DNA of 64,000 nt from an uncultured Rhizobium sp. (lineage in GTDB: Bacteria; Pseudomonadota; Alphaproteobacteria; Rhizobiales; Rhizobiaceae), in contig CAMFIF010000004.1 in the NCBI GenBank assembly GCA_945952415.1, positions 62,001-126,000 on the forward strand. Reading direction: 5' to 3'. Every line of letters starts with the position of its first letter. Within the stretch, counting starts at the first letter, position 1. The notes beneath the pieces were generated by a model. It saw nothing but the letters and a program-made list of their open reading frames with translations, searched no databases and was not told where the DNA came from. A program made the position numbers and the translations under genes. This document shows positions 27,951 through 36,086 of this stretch, in pieces.

Positions 27951-29477
27951 TCATGGGAGGTTTGCCAGGAAGCGCTCTGCCTCTTCCCTGATTGTGGCTC
28001 CCTCGCGCTCCGAAAGCCGGTCCAGGTTCTTCAGCGCCAGCGCCATGCGCGGATTGGAGGAAAGCCGCTTGCGATGTTGCAGCAGAAAATTCCAGTAGAG
28101 GAGCGTGAAGGGACAGGCCCCTTCGCCGGTGCGTTTCTTCGGATTGAAACGGCAGCTGCCACAATAGTCGGACATGCGGTCGATATAGGCGCCGGAGGCC
28201 GCATAGGGTTTGGATCCCATGACCCCGCCATCGGCAAACAGCACCATGCCGTGGACATTGGGCAATTCCACCCATTCATAGGCATCCGCATAGACGAGGA
28301 GATACCATTCCTCCACTTCCGCCGGGGCAATGCCGGCGAGGAGCGCGAAATTGCCGAGTACCATCAGACGCTGGATATGGTGGGCATAGGCATGTTGCCG
28401 GGTGGTGCGGACACATTCCGACAGGCAGCGCATCTTTGTCCTGCCGGTCCAGTAAAGGGCCGGCAGGGGGCGGTGGGCGTCCAGCCAGTTGGTTTTCGCA
28501 TAATCGGGCATGCGCTCCCAATAGAGGCCGCGCACGAATTCGCGCCAGCCGAGGATCTGGCGGATGAAGCCCTCCACCGCATTGATGGGCGCCTTGCCGG
28601 CGCGCCAAGCCTTCTCGGCCGCCTCGCAGACTTCGCGGGCATCGAGAAGCCCGGCATTCAGGTAGGGCGAAATCAGCCCGTGATAGAGAAAATCCTCCCC
28701 TGTCTGCATGGCATCCTGGAAGGTGCCGAAATCGGGCAGGCAATCGCGGATGAAATGGTCGAGCGCCTTCAACGCATCGGAGCGCGTCACCGCCCAGCCG
28801 AAGGGTTCGAGATCGCCGAAATGGTCGGCAAAGCGCTCCTGCACGAGGGCGACGACTTCCAGCGTCAGCGCATCGGGGGTAAAACGCTGCCGTTTCGGCA
28901 GGAACAGCCGGTCGGGCAGGGGGTGGCGGTTTTCCCGGTCATAGTTCCACGTCCCGCCCGCGGGCTCGTCGCCCTCCATCAGCAGGCCGGTCTTGCGGCG
29001 CATCTCGCGGTAGAAGAATTCCATCCGATATTGCCGGCGGCCCTTTGCCCAGGCGGTAAATTCCGCCCGCGAACAGTAGAAGCGGTCGTCATCAAGAATG
29101 TCCACGGGAAGGCCCAGTGTCTCTCGCCAACCGGTCATCTTCTCCCGCAGGCGCCATTCGCCGGGCTCGGTTACAACAAGGCGGGACAGGCCGTAATCGG
29201 CAAGTGCGCGGCGGACCTCGCCGTCGAGCGACTGGGTGTTGTCGGGATCATCGAGACGAACATAGCGAAGCGACACGCCCTCTTCCGCAAGCGCGGCCGC
29301 AAAGTGGCGCATGGCGCTGAAGAGAAAGGCGATCTTCTGCTTGTGATGGGGTACGTAGCTCGCCTCCTCCATGACCTCGGCCATCAGGACAACGTCCCTC
29401 TCGCGATCAAGATCCGCAAGAGAGGAGAGGTTTCGCGTCAACTGGTCACCGAGAACGAGGCGCAAGGTGCCTTTCAT
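27951..29477 (-). CDS. phrB: Iron-sulfur (6-4) photolyase / FeS-BCP cryptochrome-like protein
   Basis: 508 residues. Opens with '[20 protein letters not shown]', the start of the prokaryotic cryptochrome-photolyase-like branch typified by Agrobacterium PhrB. FAD-pocket helices include '[23 protein letters not shown]'. The four 4Fe-4S ligands are visible: one Cys in '[13 protein letters not shown]' and three in '[22 protein letters not shown]'. '[19 protein letters not shown]' carries the active-site histidines of the (6-4) class. It repairs UV (6-4) photoproducts with FAD, a lumazine antenna and the iron-sulfur cluster. The start ATG overlaps the DUF2256 stop by 4 bases. Downstream lies the 18-bp inverted repeat. 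Confidence 0.93.
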   Translation of the reverse strand: MKGTLRLVLGDQLTRNLSSLADLDRERDVVLMAEVMEEASYVPHHKQKIAFLFSAMRHFAAALAEEGVSLRYVRLDDPDNTQSLDGEVRRALADYGLSRLVVTEPGEWRLREKMTGWRETLGLPVDILDDDRFYCSRAEFTAWAKGRRQYRMEFFYREMRRKTGLLMEGDEPAGGTWNYDRENRHPLPDRLFLPKRQRFTPDALTLEVVALVQERFADHFGDLEPFGWAVTRSDALKALDHFIRDCLPDFGTFQDAMQTGEDFLYHGLISPYLNAGLLDAREVCEAAEKAWRAGKAPINAVEGFIRQILGWREFVRGLYWERMPDYAKTNWLDAHRPLPALYWTGRTKMRCLSECVRTTRQHAYAHHIQRLMVLGNFALLAGIAPAEVEEWYLLVYADAYEWVELPNVHGMVLFADGGVMGSKPYAASGAYIDRMSDYCGSCRFNPKKRTGEGACPFTLLYWNFLLQHRKRLSSNPRMALALKNLDRLSEREGATIREEAERFLANLP

Positions 29478-29641
29478 GCGGCCGTGCTCCGGGGCTCCGC
29501 CTTGCCCTTGCGGCGGCAGGCATCGGAGCAGAAACGGACATTTTCCCAGTCGCGCTCCCACTTCTTGCGCCATGTGAAGGGGCGGTTGCAGACGGGGCAG
29601 GTCTTCTCCGGCAGATCGGATTTCTTGCGCATGCGGGGCAT
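29474..29641 (-). CDS. DUF2256 zinc-ribbon-like small protein
   Basis: 55 residues with paired cysteines C-P-V-C and C-x3-C in '[20 protein letters not shown]' and '[13 protein letters not shown]', i.e. a small zinc ribbon, the definition of DUF2256. The family is a regular neighbour of cryptochrome/photolyase genes; function unknown. ATG 29641 (MPRMRKK) is the usual start. It sits between the SDR gene (4 bases apart) and phrB (4-base overlap), so the three form one operon. Confidence 0.9.
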   Translation of the reverse strand: MPRMRKKSDLPEKTCPVCNRPFTWRKKWERDWENVRFCSDACRRKGKAEPRSTAA

Positions 29642-29645
29642 GGGA

Positions 29646-30374
29646 TCAGCCCTTGGTGCGCAGCGTGGCGCGTCCGCCATCCACGCCGATGATCTGGCCC
29701 GTCATCCAGTCGGCTTCGTCCGAGAGCAGGAACGCGGCGAGGCCGGCAATATCGCCTGCCTCTCCGAGCCGCCCGAGCGGATGCATCTGGCCCAGCGCCT
29801 GCGCCATGGCGGGCTGGGCAAACAGGCCCGCAGCCAGCGGTGTGCGCGTCAGCGAAGGGGCGATCGCGTTCACCCGGATTTTCGGGGCGCATTCTGCTGC
29901 CAGCGCGCGGGTCAGGCCTTCCACGGCGCCCTTTGCCATGGAAACCGAAGCATGGGAGGCAAAGCCCTGCGCCACTGCGACGGTCGAAAAGAACAGGATC
30001 GAAGCCGATCCTTCCGATGCCTTGAGGGCTGGAAGGGCTGCCTGGGCCGCAAGTGCCGCCCCCATGGCATTCAGGCGAAAATCCCGTTCGAAGTCCTGAG
30101 CGGTCAGGCGGTTGAGCGGCTTCAGGTTGATCGTGCCGACCGCATAGACGAGCCCATTCAGGGCCGGTCCCGCTTCCGCCGTCACCTGTGCCACGCTCTC
30201 CGGCTTTTCGAGATCAGCAACGCTGATCGAGGCGCCGAGTTCCTGTGCCAGCGCGTCCAGCTTTTCGGCAGAGCGCCCTGCGAGATGGAGATCATAACCG
30301 CGCGCCTTCAGGCGGCGCGCCGTTTCGCTGCCGATACCGCCGGTCGCACCGTAAACCAGAATTTTACCCGCCAT
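29646..30374 (-). CDS. Short-chain dehydrogenase-like protein lacking the catalytic Tyr
   Basis: 242 residues. Rossmann motif '[16 protein letters not shown]' (TGxxxGxG variant), '[10 protein letters not shown]' in place of NNAG, '[26 protein letters not shown]' around the active site and '[15 protein letters not shown]' further on. In classical SDRs the catalytic motif is YxxxK; here the aligned stretch is SVSMAKG, so Ser replaces Tyr while Lys is kept. That suggests altered or lost oxidoreductase activity, or a binding role. ATG 30374 has a GGGGG tract upstream. First gene of the SDR-DUF2256-phrB unit. Confidence 0.85.
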   Translation of the reverse strand: MAGKILVYGATGGIGSETARRLKARGYDLHLAGRSAEKLDALAQELGASISVADLEKPESVAQVTAEAGPALNGLVYAVGTINLKPLNRLTAQDFERDFRLNAMGAALAAQAALPALKASEGSASILFFSTVAVAQGFASHASVSMAKGAVEGLTRALAAECAPKIRVNAIAPSLTRTPLAAGLFAQPAMAQALGQMHPLGRLGEAGDIAGLAAFLLSDEADWMTGQIIGVDGGRATLRTKG

Positions 30375-30447
30375 GATCAAGCCCCCTTTTTCCATGACCG
30401 GGAGGGCATATAGGCCAAGCGCGCCGAAAGGCCAGTGGCAGAACGTC

Positions 30448-33099
30448 TCAGCTGCCCGGATTGAAAAGGAGGGAGTAGCCAGCCGCGGCAAAGGCGGAAA
30501 CGCGGGTGTCCCGCTCGGGGAAACGGACCGAATGGCCCGTCAGCACATCCTCGAAACGGCTTTCCAGGAGGTCTTCTGGCAGGACGATCCGGGTGCGGCC
30601 TTCGCCCGGATCGATCCGTTCGCCCCGTTCCAGGCAAAGCGTCTTGAGCGGTACGGCGACGATCAGGCTCCTCCCCTCATGGCGGCGCAGGAACGAAAGA
30701 AGATGGCCGCGATTCTCCCCTTCGATGGCAAGCGGCTGGTAGCTGCCTTGGAGGAAAAGAGCCGGATAATGCTGGCGCAGATTCAACAGCCGGGCAATCA
30801 GCCACTGCTTCAGCCGACCATCGGCCAGTGTCGCGTCGTCGAGATCGAGCGCCTCGCAGTCTCCTTCCCCCCTCAGGCTGGCGCGCAAGCGTTCGAAATC
30901 CTGCGCGCGACGATTGTCAGGGTCGACCAGACTGAAATCGGCTCTTTCGCTTCCCTGATAGATATCGTGAACGCCAGGCGCGGTGAGTTTCAGGATGGTC
31001 TGCGTGAGACTGTTCAGATGGCCGGCCCGGACATAGGGCTTCAGCGTTTCACCGAAATCGCGTCGGAATTCTTCGCCTGCGGGGCTCAGAAGGCTGGCGG
31101 CGAGAGCCTTCAAGGTCTCCTCGTAAGGGCCGTTCACCGCATTCCAGTTGGAGGCAAGCTTTGCTTCCCGCGCGGCTTTCTCAAGGAAGGCCTGAAGCCG
31201 CGTGGAAAGAGCACTTAACTTTTCCTCCGTGACCTCGGAGAAGTCGACGGGCCAGATCCCGGCAAGAGCCTGAAAGACCAGCCATTCCATCTCGGGCTCC
31301 ACCGCAGGGCCTGCGGAGCGTGGCTTCAGCCGGACAAGATGGCTGCGCCAGCGGGCCACCCCCTCGATCCAGCGGTCCGGATCCTCCGAAAGCGCCAGCA
31401 GTCGGGCACGTGCATCTTCGCCGCGCTTTGTATCATGGGTGGCGGTCGCATTCATGGTCAGGGGTTCCCGCTCCCGGCGGCCGATCATGGTCTCGTGAAA
31501 GTCTGGCCAAGGGCGTTCAGGCGACCATGCTTCCCCTCCCACCTCATTGAAGGCAATGAAGGCGTGATGGCGATAAAAGAAGGTGTCTTCGAGCGATTTG
31601 GCCATCAGCGGGCCGCTTAGCTGCTGGAACCGGATTCTGAAATCTGCCAGCATTTCTCCTGGGGCGGAGGATTTCAGAAGATCGACGATGGCGCTCGCAA
31701 TGGCCTTGCGGCCTTCCGGCATGGCGGAGAGGATTCTGTCAAGAAGGGCGCCCCCTTCCGCGGGCATGCCGTCCTGGGTGCCATAGGTCCTATAGACGGG
31801 AAAGGCGGTCAGGATGTCTTCCAGCGTCTCGCGGATCACGTCTTCAGACGGCGGGTTTTCTGCATCCCGGGCGAGAAGGGCGCGCGCCTTGCGGGCAAGG
31901 GCCCGCATCTCGCCGGAAAAATTGACGCGCATCATCAGTTGCTTGGCATCGGCAATTCCTGCTTCGCCGCCCTGCGCTGAGGGCGATAGCCGCCGATAGG
32001 CGGCCTCGAGCCGTTCAACCCCCGGCCCGTGTGCAAGAAGACTGCCAAGCGCGGTGATGAATTCATATCCCGTCGTGCCCTCCACGGGCCAATCCGCCGG
32101 GAGGTGCTCGTCCGGTCCCAGGATTTTCTCCACCACCAGATAGGTGTCGGGTCCGATGCGGCCGCGCAGACGGGACAAATAGGATTTCGGATCAGCAAGG
32201 CCGTCAATATGATCGATGCGCAATCCGTCGACGAGGCCTTCGTCGACCAGTTCGAACACGCAGGCATGCACCTTTTCGAAGACATCGGGATCTTCGACGC
32301 GCAGCCCGACAAGGCCGGCGATCTCGAAGAAACGACGGTAGCTGAGCCCCTTCGGCGCCTCGCGCCAGTCCATCAGCCGATAGTTCTGCAGATCATGCAG
32401 TTGCCGCAGGAAATTCGGATCGGCGGACAGGCGTTCGAGATGCCGGTCGAGATCCCCCGCCCCGGGCCCCGCCATGAGCGCGCGCATGGCGCCGTGGAAG
32501 ATTTCCTCCGCTTCCGCCGAAGCCTGCTTCGACAGGAGCGTGATGGTTTCCGCAGGCTCTCCCTTCATCTCCCGGAACAGCATGGAATAGGTACCCGGAT
32601 TCAGCGGATAGGCCTGATCGAAATAGGCAAGGGCGATCAGGCCCTGTTCCCGGTCCGCCTTGAGGCGGATCTCGCCCTTTTCCACGATGTCGCTGAAGCG
32701 GGCGCCGAGGAAGGGGAGGGTGAGCGGTTGCTCCCAGTCGATATCGAAACAGCGGGCGTGGCGGCTGGCATGGCCCCATTCGATCACATTCCGCCACCAG
32801 GGATTTTCCAGCGAGGCGGCCATGTGGTTGGGCACGATGTCGAGAAGCAGACCAAGCCCCTCCTGCCGAAGCGCCCGTGCGAGCGAGACAAATCCCTCCT
32901 TTCCGCCGAGGACGGGATCGATGCGGCCGGGATCCGTTACGTCATAGCCATGGGTCGAGCCTTCGGTTGCGGCAAAGATCGGCGAGGCATAGAGATGGCT
33001 GATCCCGAGCGCCTTCAGATAGGGAATGAGGCCTTCCGCCTTGCGAAAGGTCATGCCTTCGCGGAATTGCAGCCGGTAGGTGGAGAGCGGTTTCGCCAT
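30448..33099 (-). CDS. treY: Malto-oligosyltrehalose synthase TreY
   Basis: 883 residues. GH13 enzyme that isomerises the reducing-end linkage of maltodextrins to a trehalose unit. Family marks: N-terminal 'LSTYRLQFREGMTFRKAEGLIPYLKALGISHLYASPIF', 'GYDVTDPGRIDPVLGG', 'DIVPNHMA', 'DGLRIDHIDGLADP' (catalytic Asp), 'LVVEKILGPDEHLP' (catalytic Glu) and 'MTHDTKRGEDARAR'-type segment (NATATHDTKRGED). ATG 33099 has GAGGA about 8 bases upstream. TreZ, the usual partner that releases trehalose, is not in the window. A GGAAC-N16-TGTT element lies 70-94 bases upstream, resembling a general-stress (EcfG) promoter. A divergent pair of small hydrophilic proteins shares the control region. Confidence 0.95.
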   Translation of the reverse strand: MAKPLSTYRLQFREGMTFRKAEGLIPYLKALGISHLYASPIFAATEGSTHGYDVTDPGRIDPVLGGKEGFVSLARALRQEGLGLLLDIVPNHMAASLENPWWRNVIEWGHASRHARCFDIDWEQPLTLPFLGARFSDIVEKGEIRLKADREQGLIALAYFDQAYPLNPGTYSMLFREMKGEPAETITLLSKQASAEAEEIFHGAMRALMAGPGAGDLDRHLERLSADPNFLRQLHDLQNYRLMDWREAPKGLSYRRFFEIAGLVGLRVEDPDVFEKVHACVFELVDEGLVDGLRIDHIDGLADPKSYLSRLRGRIGPDTYLVVEKILGPDEHLPADWPVEGTTGYEFITALGSLLAHGPGVERLEAAYRRLSPSAQGGEAGIADAKQLMMRVNFSGEMRALARKARALLARDAENPPSEDVIRETLEDILTAFPVYRTYGTQDGMPAEGGALLDRILSAMPEGRKAIASAIVDLLKSSAPGEMLADFRIRFQQLSGPLMAKSLEDTFFYRHHAFIAFNEVGGEAWSPERPWPDFHETMIGRREREPLTMNATATHDTKRGEDARARLLALSEDPDRWIEGVARWRSHLVRLKPRSAGPAVEPEMEWLVFQALAGIWPVDFSEVTEEKLSALSTRLQAFLEKAAREAKLASNWNAVNGPYEETLKALAASLLSPAGEEFRRDFGETLKPYVRAGHLNSLTQTILKLTAPGVHDIYQGSERADFSLVDPDNRRAQDFERLRASLRGEGDCEALDLDDATLADGRLKQWLIARLLNLRQHYPALFLQGSYQPLAIEGENRGHLLSFLRRHEGRSLIVAVPLKTLCLERGERIDPGEGRTRIVLPEDLLESRFEDVLTGHSVRFPERDTRVSAFAAAGYSLLFNPGS

Positions 33100-33168
33100 T
33101 GCGCTTGTCCTCATCCCTCGTCGTCGGAAATGTTGCACCCTTCGCCTGGCACGAAACGGGCAACGGGA

Positions 33169-33193
33169 AACAGCGCAGCCCGCGCGAGGTTCC
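33169..33193 (-). promoter_or_regulatory. Candidate EcfG-type stress promoter for treY
   Basis: On the minus strand GGAAC (33193-33189) is followed after 16 bases by TGTT (33172-33169); the alphaproteobacterial EcfG consensus is GGAAC-N16/17-CGTT. One mismatch. The predicted leader to the treY ATG is about 60 bases. Confidence 0.45.
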
Positions 33194-33216
33194 CAAAATT
33201 ACCGACCCGCCCTGCC

Positions 33217-33242
33217 GGAACCATCCCGATCGGTTGCCGGTT
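33217..33242 (+). promoter_or_regulatory. Candidate EcfG-type stress promoter for small hydrophilic proteins
   Basis: GGAAC (33217-33221), 16 bases, then CGGTT (33238-33242), near the GGAAC-N16/17-CGTT consensus. It lies 89 bases before the ATG of the first small gene, facing away from the treY element 24 bases away. Confidence 0.45.
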
Positions 33243-33330
33243 ATTCCCTAGGAAGCGAATATTCTTCCATGATTTCAATATCATAGCCCGCTTCCCTTGA
33301 GGTGGGTAAAACGCCAGAAAGGAGATCGTC

Positions 33331-33549
33331 ATGGCTCATGCGGACAGGAAACATATGGGGCCCGGAGCGCAGGGAAAGGGGGACGGGAGCGGGGCTATGA
33401 CCACGCTGGAAGAGGGCCTTCTTCCGGAGAACAGCGTTCTTTCCAACCGGGACAAGGCCCAGCATGCCGGTGGCCGCGGCGCCGATACGCGCCATATCCA
33501 GACCGAGCAGTATCACGATCACGTGGCCAATCGTCGGCCCGATCTCTAA
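33331..33549 (+). CDS. Small hydrophilic protein, unknown function (1)
   Basis: 72 residues, glycine- and charge-rich, no hydrophobic core: 'GPGAQGKGDGSGAMT', then 'LLPENSVLSNRDKAQHAGGRGADTRH' and 'TEQYHDHVANRRPDL'. Composition suggests a disordered, stress-type protein. I recall similar 'hypothetical proteins' in rhizobia with the NRDKAQH segment but know no function. AAGGAG lies 6 bases before the ATG, which strongly supports translation. It is 24 bases upstream of the next small gene on the same strand and has an EcfG-like promoter upstream. Confidence 0.65.
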   Translation: MAHADRKHMGPGAQGKGDGSGAMTTLEEGLLPENSVLSNRDKAQHAGGRGADTRHIQTEQYHDHVANRRPDL

Positions 33550-33573
33550 CCCTTACCACTGAGGAGAGCGCTC

Positions 33574-33759
33574 ATGAGTGCGCATCTACCCCCCGTTCCG
33601 GAGGAAAACCGCAGCCGAAAGAGTGCTGGAGAAACCAAGCGTATGGAAATGCAGGGTGAACACCCGACCCAATCGGAAGTCGAAAATCCTGACAAGCTGG
33701 GCCACCAGGGCAATACGATCATCAACACGCCCTATCGGCGTTTCCAGCAGGATCGTTGA
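33574..33759 (+). CDS. Small hydrophilic protein, unknown function (2)
   Basis: 61 residues, no hydrophobic segment: 'HLPPVPEENRSRKSAG', then 'EVENPDKLGHQGNTIINTPYRRFQQDR'. It resembles rhizobial small proteins with a PPVPxENRS start and an ENPxxxGxxxNIxxNT end (from memory). GAGGAGAG precedes the ATG at good spacing. Second gene of a two-gene unit; it converges with the FGGY kinase gene 6 bases away with no visible terminator. Confidence 0.65.
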   Translation: MSAHLPPVPEENRSRKSAGETKRMEMQGEHPTQSEVENPDKLGHQGNTIINTPYRRFQQDR

Positions 33760-33765
33760 TCGGGG

Positions 33766-35346
33766 CTAAAGGCTGGCGGAGAGCTCCCGCCGATGGCGGA
33801 TCATCATCAGATGCCGCTCGTAATCCCGGTCCAGCCGGGCCTTGCGGGCGGCATCGGGCAGGAGTGCCAGCGCTTCCCCGCCCATTGCCCGGGCGGCATC
33901 GCCAAGCGTGGGATAAAGGCCGGCGGCGGTGGCGGCATTGATGGCGCTGCCCAGAAGGATCGCTTCGCGCATTTTCGGCACGATCATCTTCTTTCCCGTC
34001 ATATCGGCATAAAGCTGCACCAGAAGGGGGTTTTGCGCATGGCCACCAGCCAGATGTAGGCAGTCGGGCTCAAGCCCCGCCTCTCCAAAACGTTCGAGAA
34101 TCTGGCGCAGCCCGCAGGCAAGGCCGACGGCGGTGCGCCAATAGAGCCGGCAGAGCGAATCGAAGGAGGTGTCGAGGCTGAGGCCCGAGATCACCCCCGT
34201 CGCCAGAGGATCGGCAGCCGGCGAACGATTGCCGTGGAAATCCGGCAGGACCTGAATAGGCAAGCCATAATCCGGCCCGACTTCGGCCAGCCGGGTATTT
34301 ACATGCTCGGCGATGCGGCGAAGAAGTGTGGGTTCCGGAGAGCCACCCGCCGCATGCATCCTGACCACATGGTCGAGCAGGCTTCCGGCGGCGGATTGCC
34401 CGCCTTCGATCAGGGCATGGCCCGGCAGGGCCACGTCGGGAAAGGGGCCCCAGAGGCTTTCCTCAGCGCTCAGCCCCTCTTTCTGCAGAAAGATCAGGCA
34501 TGTGGATGTGCCGGCGACAAGGGCCGCCCGTCGGGCGATCTCCTCCTCCGCGAGGCCGCCTAGAAGGCCAAGCGCCCCCGCATAGGCATCGATCATGCCG
34601 GGCGCCACCATGCATCCGGTATCGAGATCCAGGGCAGCGGCTGCTTCCGCGGTCAGCGGGCCAAGGGCTGTGCCAAGGGGCATTGGCCTTTCGGGAAGCC
34701 CCAGCCGCTCCACCATATCCTCCAGTCCGGCAGCGCGGAGGAAAGCGCCGGGCCAGCCTGTGCCTTCCCCGGTTCCGTATCCCCATTTCGAGGCAAGGGT
34801 CGAAATCGAACGCCCGGTCTTGCCGGTTGCCCGAAAGGTCATGGCATCGGCGAGATCATAGATGCCGCTCGTTGACTTCCAGAGGTCGGGCCGGTTGCGT
34901 TTCAGCCAGAGAAGCTTCGGCAGGGCCATTTCGGGCGAGATCCGCCCCCCGGCCCGCTCTATTGCCGGTCCGCCAAGCGATGAAAGGGTGGCGGTTTCGG
35001 CGAGTGCACGGTGGTCCATCCAGGAAATCGTGTCGAACCTTGTGCCATCGCCGGCATCTTCCGAAAGCGGCGTGTCCAGGGGACCCTCGATCACAAGCGA
35101 GCAGGTGGCATCGAAGCCGATTGCGGCAATGCGTTCCCGGGAAATCCGGGCCGCGTGGAGGGCCGCCCGCACGCTTTCGGTCACGGCCTTCCACAGATCT
35201 TCGCTTGCATGTTCCGCGCGTAGCCCATCGGGGCGATTGAGCAGGATCGGGCGGGCCTCGCGGGCAATCAGCGCGCCCGACCGGTCGAAAATCCCCGCAC
35301 GGGCGCTTGCCGAGCCGATGTCCACCGCGACGAGGTGATCACGCAT
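33766..35346 (-). CDS. FGGY-family carbohydrate (pentulose/polyol) kinase
   Basis: 526 residues. N-terminal phosphate motif 'HLVAVDIGSASARAGIFDRSG', substrate region 'ATCSLVIEGP...WMDHRA' and C-terminal adenosine motif 'LHLAGGHAQNPLLVQLYADMTGK'. The 'DATCSLV' and 'WMDHRA' stretches match the ribulokinase-like FGGY-pentulose kinases (TIGR01315) more than xylulokinase. ATG 35346 is preferred; a TTG at 35373 is in frame but its site is poor. Last gene of the smo operon, 23 bases after the HAD gene, where it would phosphorylate a ketose formed by the two dehydrogenases. Substrate not certain (D-ribulose, D-xylulose or similar). Confidence 0.87.
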   Translation of the reverse strand: MRDHLVAVDIGSASARAGIFDRSGALIAREARPILLNRPDGLRAEHASEDLWKAVTESVRAALHAARISRERIAAIGFDATCSLVIEGPLDTPLSEDAGDGTRFDTISWMDHRALAETATLSSLGGPAIERAGGRISPEMALPKLLWLKRNRPDLWKSTSGIYDLADAMTFRATGKTGRSISTLASKWGYGTGEGTGWPGAFLRAAGLEDMVERLGLPERPMPLGTALGPLTAEAAAALDLDTGCMVAPGMIDAYAGALGLLGGLAEEEIARRAALVAGTSTCLIFLQKEGLSAEESLWGPFPDVALPGHALIEGGQSAAGSLLDHVVRMHAAGGSPEPTLLRRIAEHVNTRLAEVGPDYGLPIQVLPDFHGNRSPAADPLATGVISGLSLDTSFDSLCRLYWRTAVGLACGLRQILERFGEAGLEPDCLHLAGGHAQNPLLVQLYADMTGKKMIVPKMREAILLGSAINAATAAGLYPTLGDAARAMGGEALALLPDAARKARLDRDYERHLMMIRHRRELSASL

Positions 35347-35369
35347 TGAATGAAATCCCGCCCCCTCGC

Positions 35370-36062
35370 TCAAACCTCGTCGACAAGGTGGAGTAAATCA
35401 CCCATCACGTCAAACGAGGCGTTGGGATTTATGCGGGAAATTTCCTGCCGATAGGTTTCCTGCAGGGCATGGGTGCCGCCGGTAAAGAGCAGAACCTTCA
35501 TCCCCGCCGCCTGGGCTGCCTGAACGCCGGCGGGGCTGTCTTCAATCACGATGCAATCCTCCGGCGCATATCCCATGTCCCGGGCGGCCAGCAGGAAGAG
35601 ATCGGGCGCGGGCTTGCCATGGGTGACCATGGTGGCGGAATAGAGATGGGGGGCGAGGCGGTCCAGAAGCCCCGTCGTGCCAAGCGCCAGGCGGATCCGC
35701 TCCGGCTGGCTGGAGGAGGCTACGCAGCGTGCGGCGGGAAGCGCATCCAGCGTTTCGGCAATCCCTTCAATGGGCTTCAGTTCGGCCGCGAAGCGGCGGT
35801 AGAGCGCCTTGCGCATATCGTCCAAAAAGGTCTGGTCAGCATGGAGGCCGTATTTGTCGCGGAGGCATTCCGTCACGGTTGCGAGGCTTCGACCCAGGAA
35901 AAGCCGGTAGGCCTCGGTTTCGGTAATATCGGCGCCCAGGCGGTTCATGGAGTCGACCAGAACCGAAATGGCGATCGGTTCGCTGTCGACGAGCACGCCA
36001 TCGCAATCGAAAATCACCAGTCTGTCGGGCTTCGAGGGGGCGATGGCGGGCGTCATGGTCAT
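35370..36062 (-). CDS. HAD-IA family sugar-phosphate phosphatase
   Basis: 230 residues. Motif I 'VIFDCDGVLVDSEPIA' (DxDGxLxDSE, nucleophile Asp), motif II 'VASSSQPERIRLAL' (Ser), motif III/IV 'GKPAPDLFLLAARDMGYAPEDCIVIEDSPAGVQAA' (Lys, then EDS). Helical cap between motifs I and II. Belongs to the beta-phosphoglucomutase/2-deoxyglucose-6-phosphatase-like group. In rhizobial smo operons a gene of this type follows mtlK and probably removes phosphate from a side-product sugar phosphate. Two Met codons, 36062 and 36056, are equally possible. 24 bases downstream of mtlK. Confidence 0.88.
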   Translation of the reverse strand: MTMTPAIAPSKPDRLVIFDCDGVLVDSEPIAISVLVDSMNRLGADITETEAYRLFLGRSLATVTECLRDKYGLHADQTFLDDMRKALYRRFAAELKPIEGIAETLDALPAARCVASSSQPERIRLALGTTGLLDRLAPHLYSATMVTHGKPAPDLFLLAARDMGYAPEDCIVIEDSPAGVQAAQAAGMKVLLFTGGTHALQETYRQEISRINPNASFDVMGDLLHLVDEV

Positions 36063-36086
36063 GGTGGGTTCAAGCTCGGTTCGCCA

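Noticed and set aside
27837-30413. Long plus-strand open frame (about 858 codons) across photolyase, DUF2256 and SDR genes
   Set aside because: Antisense to three recognisable genes and has low-complexity composition with no motif.
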